From: an uncultured Eubacteriales bacterium
Lineage (GTDB): Bacteria; Bacillota_A; Clostridia; Peptostreptococcales; Anaerovoracaceae
Direction of reading: 5' to 3'
NCBI GenBank assembly: GCA_902790885.1
Contig: CADATR010000110.1
Span: forward strand, 1 to 6,069
DNA: 6,069 nucleotides
Position 1 is the stretch's first letter. The number at the start of each line of letters is the position of its first letter. Below are positions 1 through 6,069 of the stretch, in pieces. Under the pieces are notes generated by a model that was not told the DNA's origin, ran no database searches, and saw only the letters and a list, made by a program, of their open reading frames with translations. Made by a program: the position numbers and the translations under genes.

Positions 1-33
1 TTTCCAGTTTCCTGCGATCAAAAACTTCTTCAT
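1..33 (-). CDS. tpiA: Triosephosphate isomerase, N-terminal fragment (cut by window edge)
   Basis: Only the first 11 codons are in the window, reading [11 protein letters not shown]. This matches the strongly conserved beginning of triosephosphate isomerase, where the Asn and Lys (N9 and K11 here) are active-site residues of beta-strand 1. The enzyme interconverts dihydroxyacetone phosphate and glyceraldehyde 3-phosphate in the cytoplasm. The ATG is 16 bases after the pgk stop codon, on the same strand, and has a purine-rich ribosome-binding site in that gap. The pgk-tpiA order is common in Firmicute glycolytic operons, which supports the call. The rest of the gene lies beyond the left edge, so its integrity cannot be judged. 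Confidence 0.9.
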   Translation of the reverse strand, partial: MKKFLIAGNWK

Positions 34-40
34 TTCAGTT

Positions 41-51
41 CCCTTTCTCCT
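41..51 (-). promoter_or_regulatory. Ribosome-binding site of tpiA, overlapping the pgk stop codon
   Basis: On the minus strand the pgk stop runs into AGGAGAAAGGG. Either AGGAG (13 bases from the ATG) or AAAGGG (7 bases from the ATG) could pair with 16S rRNA; the second has the better spacing. The overlap with the pgk stop suggests that ribosomes finishing pgk help initiation on tpiA. Confidence 0.65.
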
Positions 52-1234
52 ATTTCTCATCAATGATTGCGATTCCCGGAAGCTCTATTCCCTCAAGGAA
101 CTCAAGGCTCGCGCCGCCTCCGGTGCTTATATGTGTCATTTTGTCTGCAAGTCCGAATTTGGCTACAGCTGCCGCGCTGTCTCCTCCTCCGATAACTGTT
201 GTAGCGTCGATCTCAGCAAGGCATTCAGCGATAGCCTTTGTGCCTACAGCGAAGTTGTCCATCTCGAACACGCCCATAGGACCGTTCCATACAACTGTCT
301 TTGCTGTTTTGAGAGTATCAGTGTAGAGCTTGATAGTCTCTTCTCCGATGTCCAGACCCATCCTGTCATCAGGGATCTCATCGACATCATATGTGGCATG
401 AGGCGAATCATTCGCGAATTCGTCAGCTGCTACCACATCTACAGGGAGCATGAACTTGACGCCTTTGTCTGCAGCCTTCTGCAGGATCTCTCCGGCAAGC
501 TCAAGGCCTTCCTCGTCAAGCAGCGACTTGCCTATGGAATAGCCCTGCGACTTGAAGAATGTATAAGCCATTCCTCCTCCGATAATGAGGATGTCTACCT
601 TGTCGAGAAGGTTTGTGATCACAGGGATCTTATCCTTTACCTTGGCGCCTCCCATGATTGCTGCGAACGGTCTCTGCGGGTTGTTGACTGCATCTCCGAG
701 GAATTTGAGTTCCTTTTCAATAAGGAATCCGGAAACAGCCGGGATGAAGTCAGCAATGCCTGTAGTGGAAGAGTGAGCTCTGTGAGCTGTTCCGAAAGCA
801 TCCTGAACAAAGATATCGCCAAGCTCGGAAAGCTCTTTCGCGAAGTCGAGATCGTTCTTGGTCTCTCCTGCTCTGTATCTGACGTTCTCGATGAGCATCA
901 TTTCGCCTGCCTTGAGTTCTTTCGCAGCAGCCTTTACGTTATCATCAACGACAACATCAGAAGGAACAAACTTTACTTCCCTGCCGGTAAGCTCTGTTAT
1001 TCTTTTTGCGACAGGCGCGAGGCTGAATTCAGGCTTTGGCTCTCCCTTTGGTCTGCCGAGGTGCGACATCAGAACTACAGCCGCTCCGTTGTCGAGAAGA
1101 TACTCGATGCTCGGAAGCGCTGCCCTGATGCGGATGTCATCAGTGATAACATCGCCATCCAGAGGAACGTTGAAATCACATCTCATAACGGCTCTTTTGC
1201 CGGCCCAGTCGATGTCTCTAATAGTCTTTTTCAT
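50..1234 (-). CDS. pgk: Phosphoglycerate kinase
   Basis: This 394-residue protein has the usual length for bacterial phosphoglycerate kinase. It transfers the acyl phosphate of 1,3-bisphosphoglycerate to ADP, giving 3-phosphoglycerate and ATP in the cytoplasm. Visible family landmarks in order are RCDFNVP (18-24), the substrate-binding HLGRPKG (58-64), [10 protein letters not shown] (145-154), the domain-linking GGAKVKDKI (195-203), GGGMAYTF (219-226), the nucleotide-site [10 protein letters not shown] (315-324), GGGDSAAA (349-356) and [13 protein letters not shown] (370-382). The ATG start is supported by AAAGGAG 8 bases upstream and by the conserved N-terminus. It heads a likely pgk-tpiA operon with its own promoter in the gap after sbcC. 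The gene usually found before pgk, the glyceraldehyde-3-phosphate dehydrogenase gene, is absent here. The protein looks complete, with no frameshift or missing motif. Confidence 0.98.
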   Translation of the reverse strand: MKKTIRDIDWAGKRAVMRCDFNVPLDGDVITDDIRIRAALPSIEYLLDNGAAVVLMSHLGRPKGEPKPEFSLAPVAKRITELTGREVKFVPSDVVVDDNVKAAAKELKAGEMMLIENVRYRAGETKNDLDFAKELSELGDIFVQDAFGTAHRAHSSTTGIADFIPAVSGFLIEKELKFLGDAVNNPQRPFAAIMGGAKVKDKIPVITNLLDKVDILIIGGGMAYTFFKSQGYSIGKSLLDEEGLELAGEILQKAADKGVKFMLPVDVVAADEFANDSPHATYDVDEIPDDRMGLDIGEETIKLYTDTLKTAKTVVWNGPMGVFEMDNFAVGTKAIAECLAEIDATTVIGGGDSAAAVAKFGLADKMTHISTGGGASLEFLEGIELPGIAIIDEK

Positions 1235-1242
1235 TTATGCTT

Positions 1243-1249
1243 CTCCTTT
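1243..1249 (-). promoter_or_regulatory. Ribosome-binding site of pgk
   Basis: AAAGGAG on the minus strand sits 8 bases before the pgk ATG. This is a near-ideal Shine-Dalgarno match and spacing, it fixes the start codon, and it fits a highly expressed glycolytic gene. Confidence 0.85.
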
Positions 1250-1260
1250 GCTCTTCAGGA

Positions 1261-1289
1261 ATAATATGCTTTGTTTAAAACTATGTCTG
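1261..1289 (-). promoter_or_regulatory. Probable sigma-A-type promoter of pgk-tpiA
   Basis: On the minus strand a -35 box CAGACA (1284-1289, 4 of 6 matches to TTGACA) is followed by a 17-base spacer and a -10 box TATTAT (1261-1266, 5 of 6 matches to TATAAT). The start of transcription would fall near 1254, giving a leader of about 20 bases that contains the ribosome-binding site. The 30 bases upstream are A/T-rich and could act as an UP element. A promoter here is expected, because a housekeeping glycolytic operon starts right after an unrelated repair gene. The boxes are read by eye; an alternative pair, TTGAGA with TAGTTT, also at 17 bases, is weaker at the -10. Confidence 0.65.
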
Positions 1290-1344
1290 AAATTTAACTT
1301 TCTCAATTGATTATTTTAACAAATCACTTACATGGTTTACAAGT

Positions 1345-4125
1345 TCAATTAATCTTAATAACGGCCATGCTTCCGGCATCGCGGTCCTTGGTGACCTCTA
1401 TCTGCCGGTCTATGCGCGATCTAAGCGAATCGACATGAGAAATAATGCCCACAAGTCTGTCCTCCTCTGAAAGCTCGGTAAGTGTTCGAACAGCCTTTTC
1501 AAGTGTTTCGGAATCCAGAGAGCCGAAGCCTTCGTCGACAAACATGGTGTCAAGCCTTATCCCTCCGGCGGAAGCCTGCACCTCATCTGAAAGTCCGAGA
1601 GCCAGTGACAGAGAAGCCATGAAGCTCTCGCCTCCTGAGAGTGTGTTTACCGGTCTTTCTGTTCCGCTGTAATGATCAAGCACACTGAGGCCCAGACCGG
1701 ACAGATGGCGTTTGTCATCCGACACGCCCGCTCTTACGAATTCATACTGACCGTCCGACATCATGATGAGCCGCTTATTGGCGCGCCTTATGATGCGTTC
1801 AAAATAGAAGGCCTGAACGTATGACTCCAGCGTGATGCGCTCCTTGCCCTGAAGAAGTCCGTTTGCTGTTCTGCTCAGCGGATCTGTTATCTCGTGTTCC
1901 CTTCTTATCCTTCCCAGCTCTTCGGCGGCAGCCCTTACAGATCTGAGTGCCGCTTCTGCAGTCTTCAGCTCGGAAGCGGCCTGTATCTGCTTCTGCTTAA
2001 GAGCCGTCTTTTCATCTGATGCAGCGGCTGCGTCAGCTTCCGCTTTCTTTTCATCGACAGGTTCATATCCCCTTACGACATTCTCAAGTTCTGATATCCT
2101 CGCATCGTTGGCATGCTTATGTGAAACAGCCTTGTTTGATCTGCGTGCAGCCTTTTCGATTTCAGCACGCATGGATTCAGCCTCTGCCGATTTTTCTCTC
2201 AGGCAGCTTTCAGCTTCTTCCCTTGATCCGAAGGCAAGGTCCTTGCCTATCTGCCTATACCTGGCTTCAGCTGCGGCTGCAGCCGTAGACTCAGCGTTTA
2301 TTTCCGCTTCCATCTCCTTCGCTTCTGCGATCATTTTCTCGTATGATGTTTTGAGCTGAGGAACGGTTTTGCTGAGTTCTTCAGCTTTATCCGCCCTTTC
2401 CTTCAGATCTTTCCTCCTGCCGCGAAGTTCTTCTGCTGTCTGATTCAGCTTTATGAGTTCAGCCCCGGCAATTTCGCCGGCTTTCTGAAGGTCAGCAGTG
2501 CCTGCCTCTTTCATTGCCGCATCACAGGTACTGCTTAAGGCTGTATCAAGATTTCCCTTCGCATTATGAGCTTCGCCTGCCTTGTCATTGGCAAGTTTTC
2601 TTGCTCTTTCAGCTTCTTTCTTCTTCTCTTTCAGATCTTTCTCTGAAGGAGCTTCCGTGCTGATTTCAGCCGGTGCCGGATGATGGACAGCCCCGCATAC
2701 CGGGCACGGCTTGCCTTCTTCGAGCGATCCCGCCAGTATGCCTGCCTGCTCGCGCATGTACGCGGACAGCATCAGACTCTGCTCGGACTCAAGCCTGTCC
2801 GCTTCCGCCAGCAGAGGCTTAAGCTCGTCCTGTCTGTCCTTGAGGGTCTTCTCTTTTTCACGGACATCGCCGATGGCCTTAAGGAGTGAATCCAGGGCTT
2901 CCGTGCGGGCTCGCGTTTTCTCGATAAGACTGCCGTTTTTCAGAAGATCCTCTCCTGAATGCTTCAGTTCCTCAAGCAAAGTCTCACTCTCATCGATCTC
3001 TTCTTTCAGCTTTGCCGATCTGTCACGCGCGTCTGAAAGAGCTGTACGCTTCTTTTCGAGGCTTTCCTCCAGAGCTTCCTTTTCCGCTCTGACCGAATCC
3101 AGCTCATCGTAAAGATCGATGGATGCTTCGATCAGGGCTGCTTCCCTTTCGAGCTTTTCGATATCAGGCTTCTTCCCGTTCGCAGCTGCAAGCGCTTCCC
3201 CGGCCTTTTTGATCTCTTCATCAAGGATCGGAACAGCCGCCCGCGCTTCTTCGAGTTTTCCCGTATTTTCCCTGTGATTAGCGGCCAGAGCAAGTATGCT
3301 GTTGAGTTCGTTCAGTCTTTTATCGACAGAGTCCGCCGCCTCTGAAAGAGAAGCGCTGACAAGCCCGCCCTTTTCAGTTACCGATGCAAGAAGATCACAT
3401 ATATCGTCTGCAGGAACGCTCTCTTTTTCGGCGCGTTCCTTCATTTCTTCAAGAGCTGCTGAAAGCTCATCATCAAAGCTGCAGCTAACAGGCGCGATAC
3501 TCATGTTCACCGCCTGCATGACGCTGTTGTACTTCTCAAGATTCTTTTTGCTGAGTTCCTTGAGCTCATCTGAGAGCCTGCTGTAAGGCTGGGTATTGAA
3601 AAGCCTGCGGAAGAGCTTCTGCCTCTCGTCGGTGCCGGCATTCAGCACCTTTCTGAACTCGCCCTGAGCTATCATGGCTATGCTGCAGAACTGTCCCCTG
3701 TCTATGCCGAGTATGCTTTTTATCTCTTCGTTTACTTTTACTGAGCCATCAGTTACGCTCCCGTCAGGCTTTATAAGAGTGGCGCCGGCAGTCTGTTTAG
3801 TGAAGCCCTCTCCGCTTTTCTTTTCCCTCAGATACTCCGGGTTTCTTTTCACGGTATATCTGTGGCCCCGGTATTCAAATACGAGCTCCACTTCAGTTTT
3901 TTCACCGTCAGCGGAATACTGCGACCTCACACTCCTGCTGTCACGGCCCGATCCGCTCATGTCACCGTAAAGAGCGTATGTTATGGCATCGAAAATGAAG
4001 GTCTTGCCTGCTCCCGTATCGCCTGTAATAAGATACAGGCCGCCGCGGCCAAGGCTCTCCATGTCGATGACAGTTGTTTTCCTGTACGGACCGAATCCGC
4101 TGATCGTCAGTTTAAGAGGTCTCAT
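1345..4125 (-). CDS. sbcC: SbcC, SMC-like ATPase subunit of the SbcCD nuclease (Rad50-type)
   Basis: The 926-residue product is the ATPase and architectural subunit of SbcCD, which with SbcD cuts DNA hairpins and trims blocked double-strand ends. The N-terminal half-domain has MRPLKLTISGFGPY, Walker A GDTGAGKT (35-42) and a Q-loop in MIAQGEFRKVL (Q154). A long Ala/Glu/Lys-rich coiled coil runs roughly from 180 to 740 and is broken by a zinc hook, CPVC at 474-477 followed by HHP. The C-terminal half-domain has the ABC signature LSGGES (829-834), Walker B ending in VDE (863-865), the D-loop SLD (869-871) and the switch histidine H897 in IISH. The hook near the middle gives two arms of similar length, as expected for the family. 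The ATG overlaps the sbcD stop as ATGA, with GGAG 9 bases upstream (4135-4138), so translation is probably coupled. One oddity is Phe43 directly after the Walker A Thr, where the family often has Ser or Thr. The gene appears intact. Confidence 0.96.
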   Translation of the reverse strand: MRPLKLTISGFGPYRKTTVIDMESLGRGGLYLITGDTGAGKTFIFDAITYALYGDMSGSGRDSRSVRSQYSADGEKTEVELVFEYRGHRYTVKRNPEYLREKKSGEGFTKQTAGATLIKPDGSVTDGSVKVNEEIKSILGIDRGQFCSIAMIAQGEFRKVLNAGTDERQKLFRRLFNTQPYSRLSDELKELSKKNLEKYNSVMQAVNMSIAPVSCSFDDELSAALEEMKERAEKESVPADDICDLLASVTEKGGLVSASLSEAADSVDKRLNELNSILALAANHRENTGKLEEARAAVPILDEEIKKAGEALAAANGKKPDIEKLEREAALIEASIDLYDELDSVRAEKEALEESLEKKRTALSDARDRSAKLKEEIDESETLLEELKHSGEDLLKNGSLIEKTRARTEALDSLLKAIGDVREKEKTLKDRQDELKPLLAEADRLESEQSLMLSAYMREQAGILAGSLEEGKPCPVCGAVHHPAPAEISTEAPSEKDLKEKKKEAERARKLANDKAGEAHNAKGNLDTALSSTCDAAMKEAGTADLQKAGEIAGAELIKLNQTAEELRGRRKDLKERADKAEELSKTVPQLKTSYEKMIAEAKEMEAEINAESTAAAAAEARYRQIGKDLAFGSREEAESCLREKSAEAESMRAEIEKAARRSNKAVSHKHANDARISELENVVRGYEPVDEKKAEADAAAASDEKTALKQKQIQAASELKTAEAALRSVRAAAEELGRIRREHEITDPLSRTANGLLQGKERITLESYVQAFYFERIIRRANKRLIMMSDGQYEFVRAGVSDDKRHLSGLGLSVLDHYSGTERPVNTLSGGESFMASLSLALGLSDEVQASAGGIRLDTMFVDEGFGSLDSETLEKAVRTLTELSEEDRLVGIISHVDSLRSRIDRQIEVTKDRDAGSMAVIKIN

Positions 4126-5282
4126 GCTTCTTCACTCCATACTTTTTCAATAATATCGCTGACAAGCTGAGTCTGTTCTTCGTCCATCCCTTTGCCGTTC
4201 TGAGCTTCATACAGTCCCTCGAATATCTCGAGCGGTGTTCTGCCGTCACTGCCGTCCGTGTCAGGTACGATCGCAGAAGTCCTTGTCCTTGTATTGTCGT
4301 ATTCGAGCCTCATTATATTGGGATATATCGCTCTGAGACTGCTCAGCGCGCCTATCACGTCCTCCTCATCAGTAAGGATGATACGCATGTAATCGTCAGT
4401 GTTTATGTGTTTATAATAATTTTTATCTGTCAACTCTGTGAATTTACCCCTGAGTTCTCTCATGTCCCTGAGCGGAACGAGTTCACGGGTCCTCAGAGTG
4501 ATATCTGCCGCACCGTTTTTCTTCTCCCCGAGTTCTGCTATCGTTACTGATTTGCCCTGTTCTGCCTCGGAGAAAGAGTATTTAAGCGGCGATCCGCAGT
4601 ATCTTATAGTTTCTGCTCCGGCAGACTGAGGTCCGTGGAGATGGCCAAGAGCCGTATAATCAAAAGGTGCGAAAACCAGGCTGTCGACGTTATCCAGTCC
4701 TCCTACGGATATTTCTTCAGATCCGGATCTGTCCGCTCCGGTGACGAACTGATGCGCGATGAGCACATTACGCTCCTTTGTATTGACGCCCATCTTCTCT
4801 ATGGTTGCCCCGAGAGCCTCAGTGAAGGTCTCTATGGCTGCAGCATTTTCATCTTCCGCGAGTGCCTGTCTCACATGCACGGGTTTTATGAAAGGAAGCA
4901 GGTAGATATTTACTGGCCCGTATTTATCTTCAAGGCTGAAACGCCGGGTGCTTCCGTCATATCCTCCCGCAAAGTGTATTCCCTGTCTGTCCATTATCCG
5001 CGAGCCGAAAGAGAGCCTCTCAGCAGAATCGTGATTGCCGCTGATAATGAATATCTCAGCGCCGCTCTCGGAAAGCCCGTTTATGAAGTCATCAAAAAGG
5101 CTCACGGCTTCTGCCGGCGGGACAGGCTTGTCATAGACGTCTCCGGCGATCATCACAGCCTGCGGAGCTTCCTCTTCTATTATTCCGAGAATGCGTTCCA
5201 GTATGTATCTCTGATCTTCGATCATAGAATAGTCATTGACGCGCTTTCCCAGATGCAGATCTGAAAGATGTATCAGTTTCAA
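4122..5282 (-). CDS. sbcD: SbcD, Mre11-type nuclease subunit of SbcCD (TTG start)
   Basis: SbcD is the Mn-dependent metallophosphoesterase nuclease that works with SbcC on hairpins and DNA ends. Counting from the TTG start the product is 386 residues, normal for the family. It shows the phosphodiesterase motifs in order: SDLHLG (D8, H10), GDVYD (47-51), GNHD (82-85), AH at 176-177, and GHLH (213-216). These supply the metal ligands and catalytic His. Beyond about residue 260 lies the less conserved capping and SbcC-binding region. A GTG start at 5312 would add ten residues (MHVLSGRRVQ) that are not family-like and sit inside nth. The TTG at 5282 gives MKLIHLSDLHLGK, the typical SbcD N-terminus, and has GGAGG (5289-5293) 6 bases upstream, so I prefer it. 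It overlaps the nth stop by four bases (TTGA) and ends in an ATGA overlap with sbcC. Confidence 0.95.
   Translation of the reverse strand: MKLIHLSDLHLGKRVNDYSMIEDQRYILERILGIIEEEAPQAVMIAGDVYDKPVPPAEAVSLFDDFINGLSESGAEIFIISGNHDSAERLSFGSRIMDRQGIHFAGGYDGSTRRFSLEDKYGPVNIYLLPFIKPVHVRQALAEDENAAAIETFTEALGATIEKMGVNTKERNVLIAHQFVTGADRSGSEEISVGGLDNVDSLVFAPFDYTALGHLHGPQSAGAETIRYCGSPLKYSFSEAEQGKSVTIAELGEKKNGAADITLRTRELVPLRDMRELRGKFTELTDKNYYKHINTDDYMRIILTDEEDVIGALSSLRAIYPNIMRLEYDNTRTRTSAIVPDTDGSDGRTPLEIFEGLYEAQNGKGMDEEQTQLVSDIIEKVWSEEA
4135..4138 (-). promoter_or_regulatory. Ribosome-binding site of sbcC inside the end of sbcD
   Basis: GGAG on the minus strand lies 9 bases before the sbcC ATG, within the last codons of sbcD. 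Together with the ATGA stop/start overlap (4122-4125) it points to coupled synthesis of the two partner subunits. Confidence 0.6.
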
Positions 5283-5929
5283 TTGCACCCTCCGTCCTGA
5301 CAGTACATGCACAGACCGGCAAGTTTACAGCCGGCGCAGTCGGGTCTGCGCGCATGGCATACCTTTCTGCCGTGGAATATAAGCAGGTGGTGAGCTCTCG
5401 ACCACATGTCCTCAGGCAGCCTTTCCATGAGCTGCTTCTCTACTCCCTCGGGATCCTTCGCCTGTGTGAGCCCTATGCGGTTCGAAACCCTGAATACATG
5501 AGTGTCGACAGCGATCCTTGCCTGGCCGAAGCCTTCTGCGAGCACCACATTGGCAGTCTTGCGTCCTACTCCCGGCAGTTTTACAAGATCTTCAAAGCGG
5601 CCCGGCACCTCGCCTCCGAAGTCAGAAACCAGCATTTTTGACAGCGCCACTATGTTCTTTGATTTGTTTTTGTAAAGTCCTATCGTCTTTATGATCTCCT
5701 GTACCTCAAGCGGGTCTGCCTCCGCCATCGCCTCAGCAGTCGGGTACTTAGCGAAGAGCACCGGCGTTACCTTATTTACTGAAACGTCGGTAGTCTGGGC
5801 CGACAGCATCACAGCTGAAAGCAGCTGAAAGCGCGTACCGAAATCGAGGGCGCACGCGGCTTCAGGATGCATGGCTTCGAGCCTGCTCATTATTTTAGGG
5901 ATCTGTTCATCCGGGATCAGTTTTTCCAT
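5279..5929 (-). CDS. nth: Endonuclease III (DNA glycosylase/AP lyase)
   Basis: The 216-residue product is a bifunctional base-excision repair enzyme that removes oxidised pyrimidines and cuts the abasic site by beta-elimination. It has the helix-hairpin-helix LPGVGRKTANVV (118-129) with catalytic Lys124, then VDTHVFR with catalytic Asp142. Near the end are the four cysteines of the iron-sulfur cluster in the standard C-x6-C-x2-C-x5-C spacing (191, 198, 201, 207). Length matches the family (E. coli Nth has 211 residues). An in-frame ATG at 5947 would add MIRKNA but has no ribosome-binding site. The ATG at 5929 has AAGGA 8 bases upstream, so I choose it. Two further cysteines, C210 and C215, follow the cluster in a short tail whose final codons also contain the sbcD ribosome-binding site. 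The gene is first of an apparent nth-sbcD-sbcC unit. MutY is a related family, but the length and lack of a NUDIX-like C-terminal domain argue against it. Confidence 0.95.
   Translation of the reverse strand: MEKLIPDEQIPKIMSRLEAMHPEAACALDFGTRFQLLSAVMLSAQTTDVSVNKVTPVLFAKYPTAEAMAEADPLEVQEIIKTIGLYKNKSKNIVALSKMLVSDFGGEVPGRFEDLVKLPGVGRKTANVVLAEGFGQARIAVDTHVFRVSNRIGLTQAKDPEGVEKQLMERLPEDMWSRAHHLLIFHGRKVCHARRPDCAGCKLAGLCMYCQDGGCN
5289..5293 (-). promoter_or_regulatory. Ribosome-binding site that fixes the TTG start of sbcD
   Basis: GGAGG on the minus strand lies 6 bases before the TTG at 5282, inside the Gly-Gly-Cys-Asn tail codons of nth. It is too close to serve the GTG at 5288 and lies downstream of the GTG at 5312, so it singles out TTG as the start. 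Confidence 0.75.
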
Positions 5930-5937
5930 GGCATTTT

Positions 5938-5942
5938 TCCTT
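5938..5942 (-). promoter_or_regulatory. Ribosome-binding site that fixes the start of nth
   Basis: AAGGA on the minus strand is 8 bases before the ATG at 5929. The alternative ATG at 5947 is preceded by pyrimidine-rich sequence from the hairpin arm and has no such site. Confidence 0.65.
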
Positions 5943-5949
5943 ATCATAT

Positions 5950-5978
5950 CAGAGAGGCAGCAGACTTATGCTGCTGCC
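5950..5978 (-). terminator. Hairpin after the upstream gene, possible weak intrinsic terminator
   Basis: On the minus strand GGCAGCAG (5971-5978), a 7-base loop, and CTGCTGCC (5956-5963) form a perfect 8-bp GC-rich stem. It begins 10 bases after the stop of the upstream gene, the usual place for a terminator. The tail is TCTCTG rather than a clean T run, so termination may be partial and allow read-through into nth. It could instead be an RNA-processing or stabilising hairpin. On the plus strand the tail has no T run at all. Confidence 0.5.
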
Positions 5979-5988
5979 GTGAATGTCC

Positions 5989-6069
5989 CTATAAAAGCAC
6001 TCCGAGTATGGCGTTTACCAGCGGAGTAAGAATCAGATCGGTCACATTGAACACAATAAGGGCGAGAAG
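5989..6069 (-). CDS. C-terminal end of an unidentified membrane protein (cut by window edge)
   Basis: The minus strand is open from the right edge to a TAG at 5989-5991, giving 26 residues that start LLALIVFNVTDLIL and end in NAILGVLL. The stretch is almost entirely hydrophobic, with one Asp and no Lys or Arg, which looks like a final transmembrane helix or a helix pair ending at the C-terminus. I do not recognise the family from so little sequence. The reading frame is supported by its composition, by the hairpin placed 10 bases after its stop, and by sharing the strand of all other genes. Its relation to nth is unknown: it ends 59 bases before the nth start. Confidence 0.55.
   Translation of the reverse strand, partial: LLALIVFNVTDLILTPLVNAILGVLL

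Noticed and set aside
131..1264. 377-residue plus-strand ORF antisense to pgk
   Set aside because: It is in register with a certain pgk gene, has Cys/Ser-rich composition typical of reverse-complement translations, and has no convincing ribosome-binding site or family motif.
1327..1343. Possible terminator hairpin just after the sbcC stop
   Set aside because: The best stem is 6 bp with two G-U pairs (minus strand CTTGTA and TGTAAG) and no T run follows, so it is too weak to call a terminator.
2000..3300. Repetitive-looking stretch rich in Ala, Glu and Lys codons
   Set aside because: It is the heptad-type coiled coil of SbcC, not a DNA repeat; I see no long identical repeat units.
4635..5264. 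209-residue plus-strand ORF antisense to sbcD
   Set aside because: It is codon-aligned with sbcD, whose metallophosphoesterase motifs are unmistakable, and the antisense product shows no recognisable domain.
5283..5312. Longer SbcD N-terminus from GTG at 5312
   Set aside because: It lacks a supporting ribosome-binding site and adds ten residues unlike the SbcD family; TTG at 5282 fits much better.
5930..5947. Longer Nth N-terminus from ATG at 5947
   Set aside because: There is no Shine-Dalgarno sequence before it, whereas the ATG at 5929 has AAGGA at 8 bases.
1..6069. A novel defence or mobile system
   Set aside because: All substantial genes are well-known housekeeping repair or glycolysis genes, with no transposase, integrase, toxin pair, CRISPR repeats or attachment-site-like repeats visible.

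Overview
This is a compact bacterial chromosomal segment in which every supportable gene lies on the minus strand. It therefore reads right to left: a partial membrane-protein gene, then nth, sbcD, sbcC, pgk and the start of tpiA. The Clostridia-type protein sequences, strong purine-rich Shine-Dalgarno sites, 4-base stop/start overlaps and an AT-rich promoter with sigma-A-like boxes suggest a Firmicute of the Clostridia class with intermediate GC. Genus cannot be assigned from the sequence alone.

Layout: bases 5989-6069 hold the last 26 codons of an unidentified hydrophobic protein. A perfect 8-bp GC-rich hairpin (5956-5978) follows its stop codon. A DNA-repair group comes next: nth (endonuclease III), sbcD (nuclease subunit) and sbcC (SMC-like ATPase). 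The nth/sbcD junction is a TTGA overlap and the sbcD/sbcC junction an ATGA overlap, so the three genes look like one translationally coupled unit. An AT-rich gap of 110 bases (1235-1344) carries a good promoter and ribosome-binding site for pgk. tpiA starts 16 bases after pgk and runs off the left edge, which indicates a glycolytic pgk-tpiA operon.

Function: Nth starts base-excision repair of oxidised pyrimidines. SbcCD (the bacterial Mre11-Rad50 equivalent) processes hairpins and blocked DNA ends. Pgk and TpiA are consecutive-area enzymes of lower glycolysis and are probably transcribed separately from the repair genes.

No stretch over 300 bases lacks a gene. I found no mobile element, CRISPR array, tRNA or rRNA. 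I see no convincing novel system. The points worth a second look are the TTG start of sbcD, the hairpin ahead of nth, the pgk leader architecture and small protein-level oddities.
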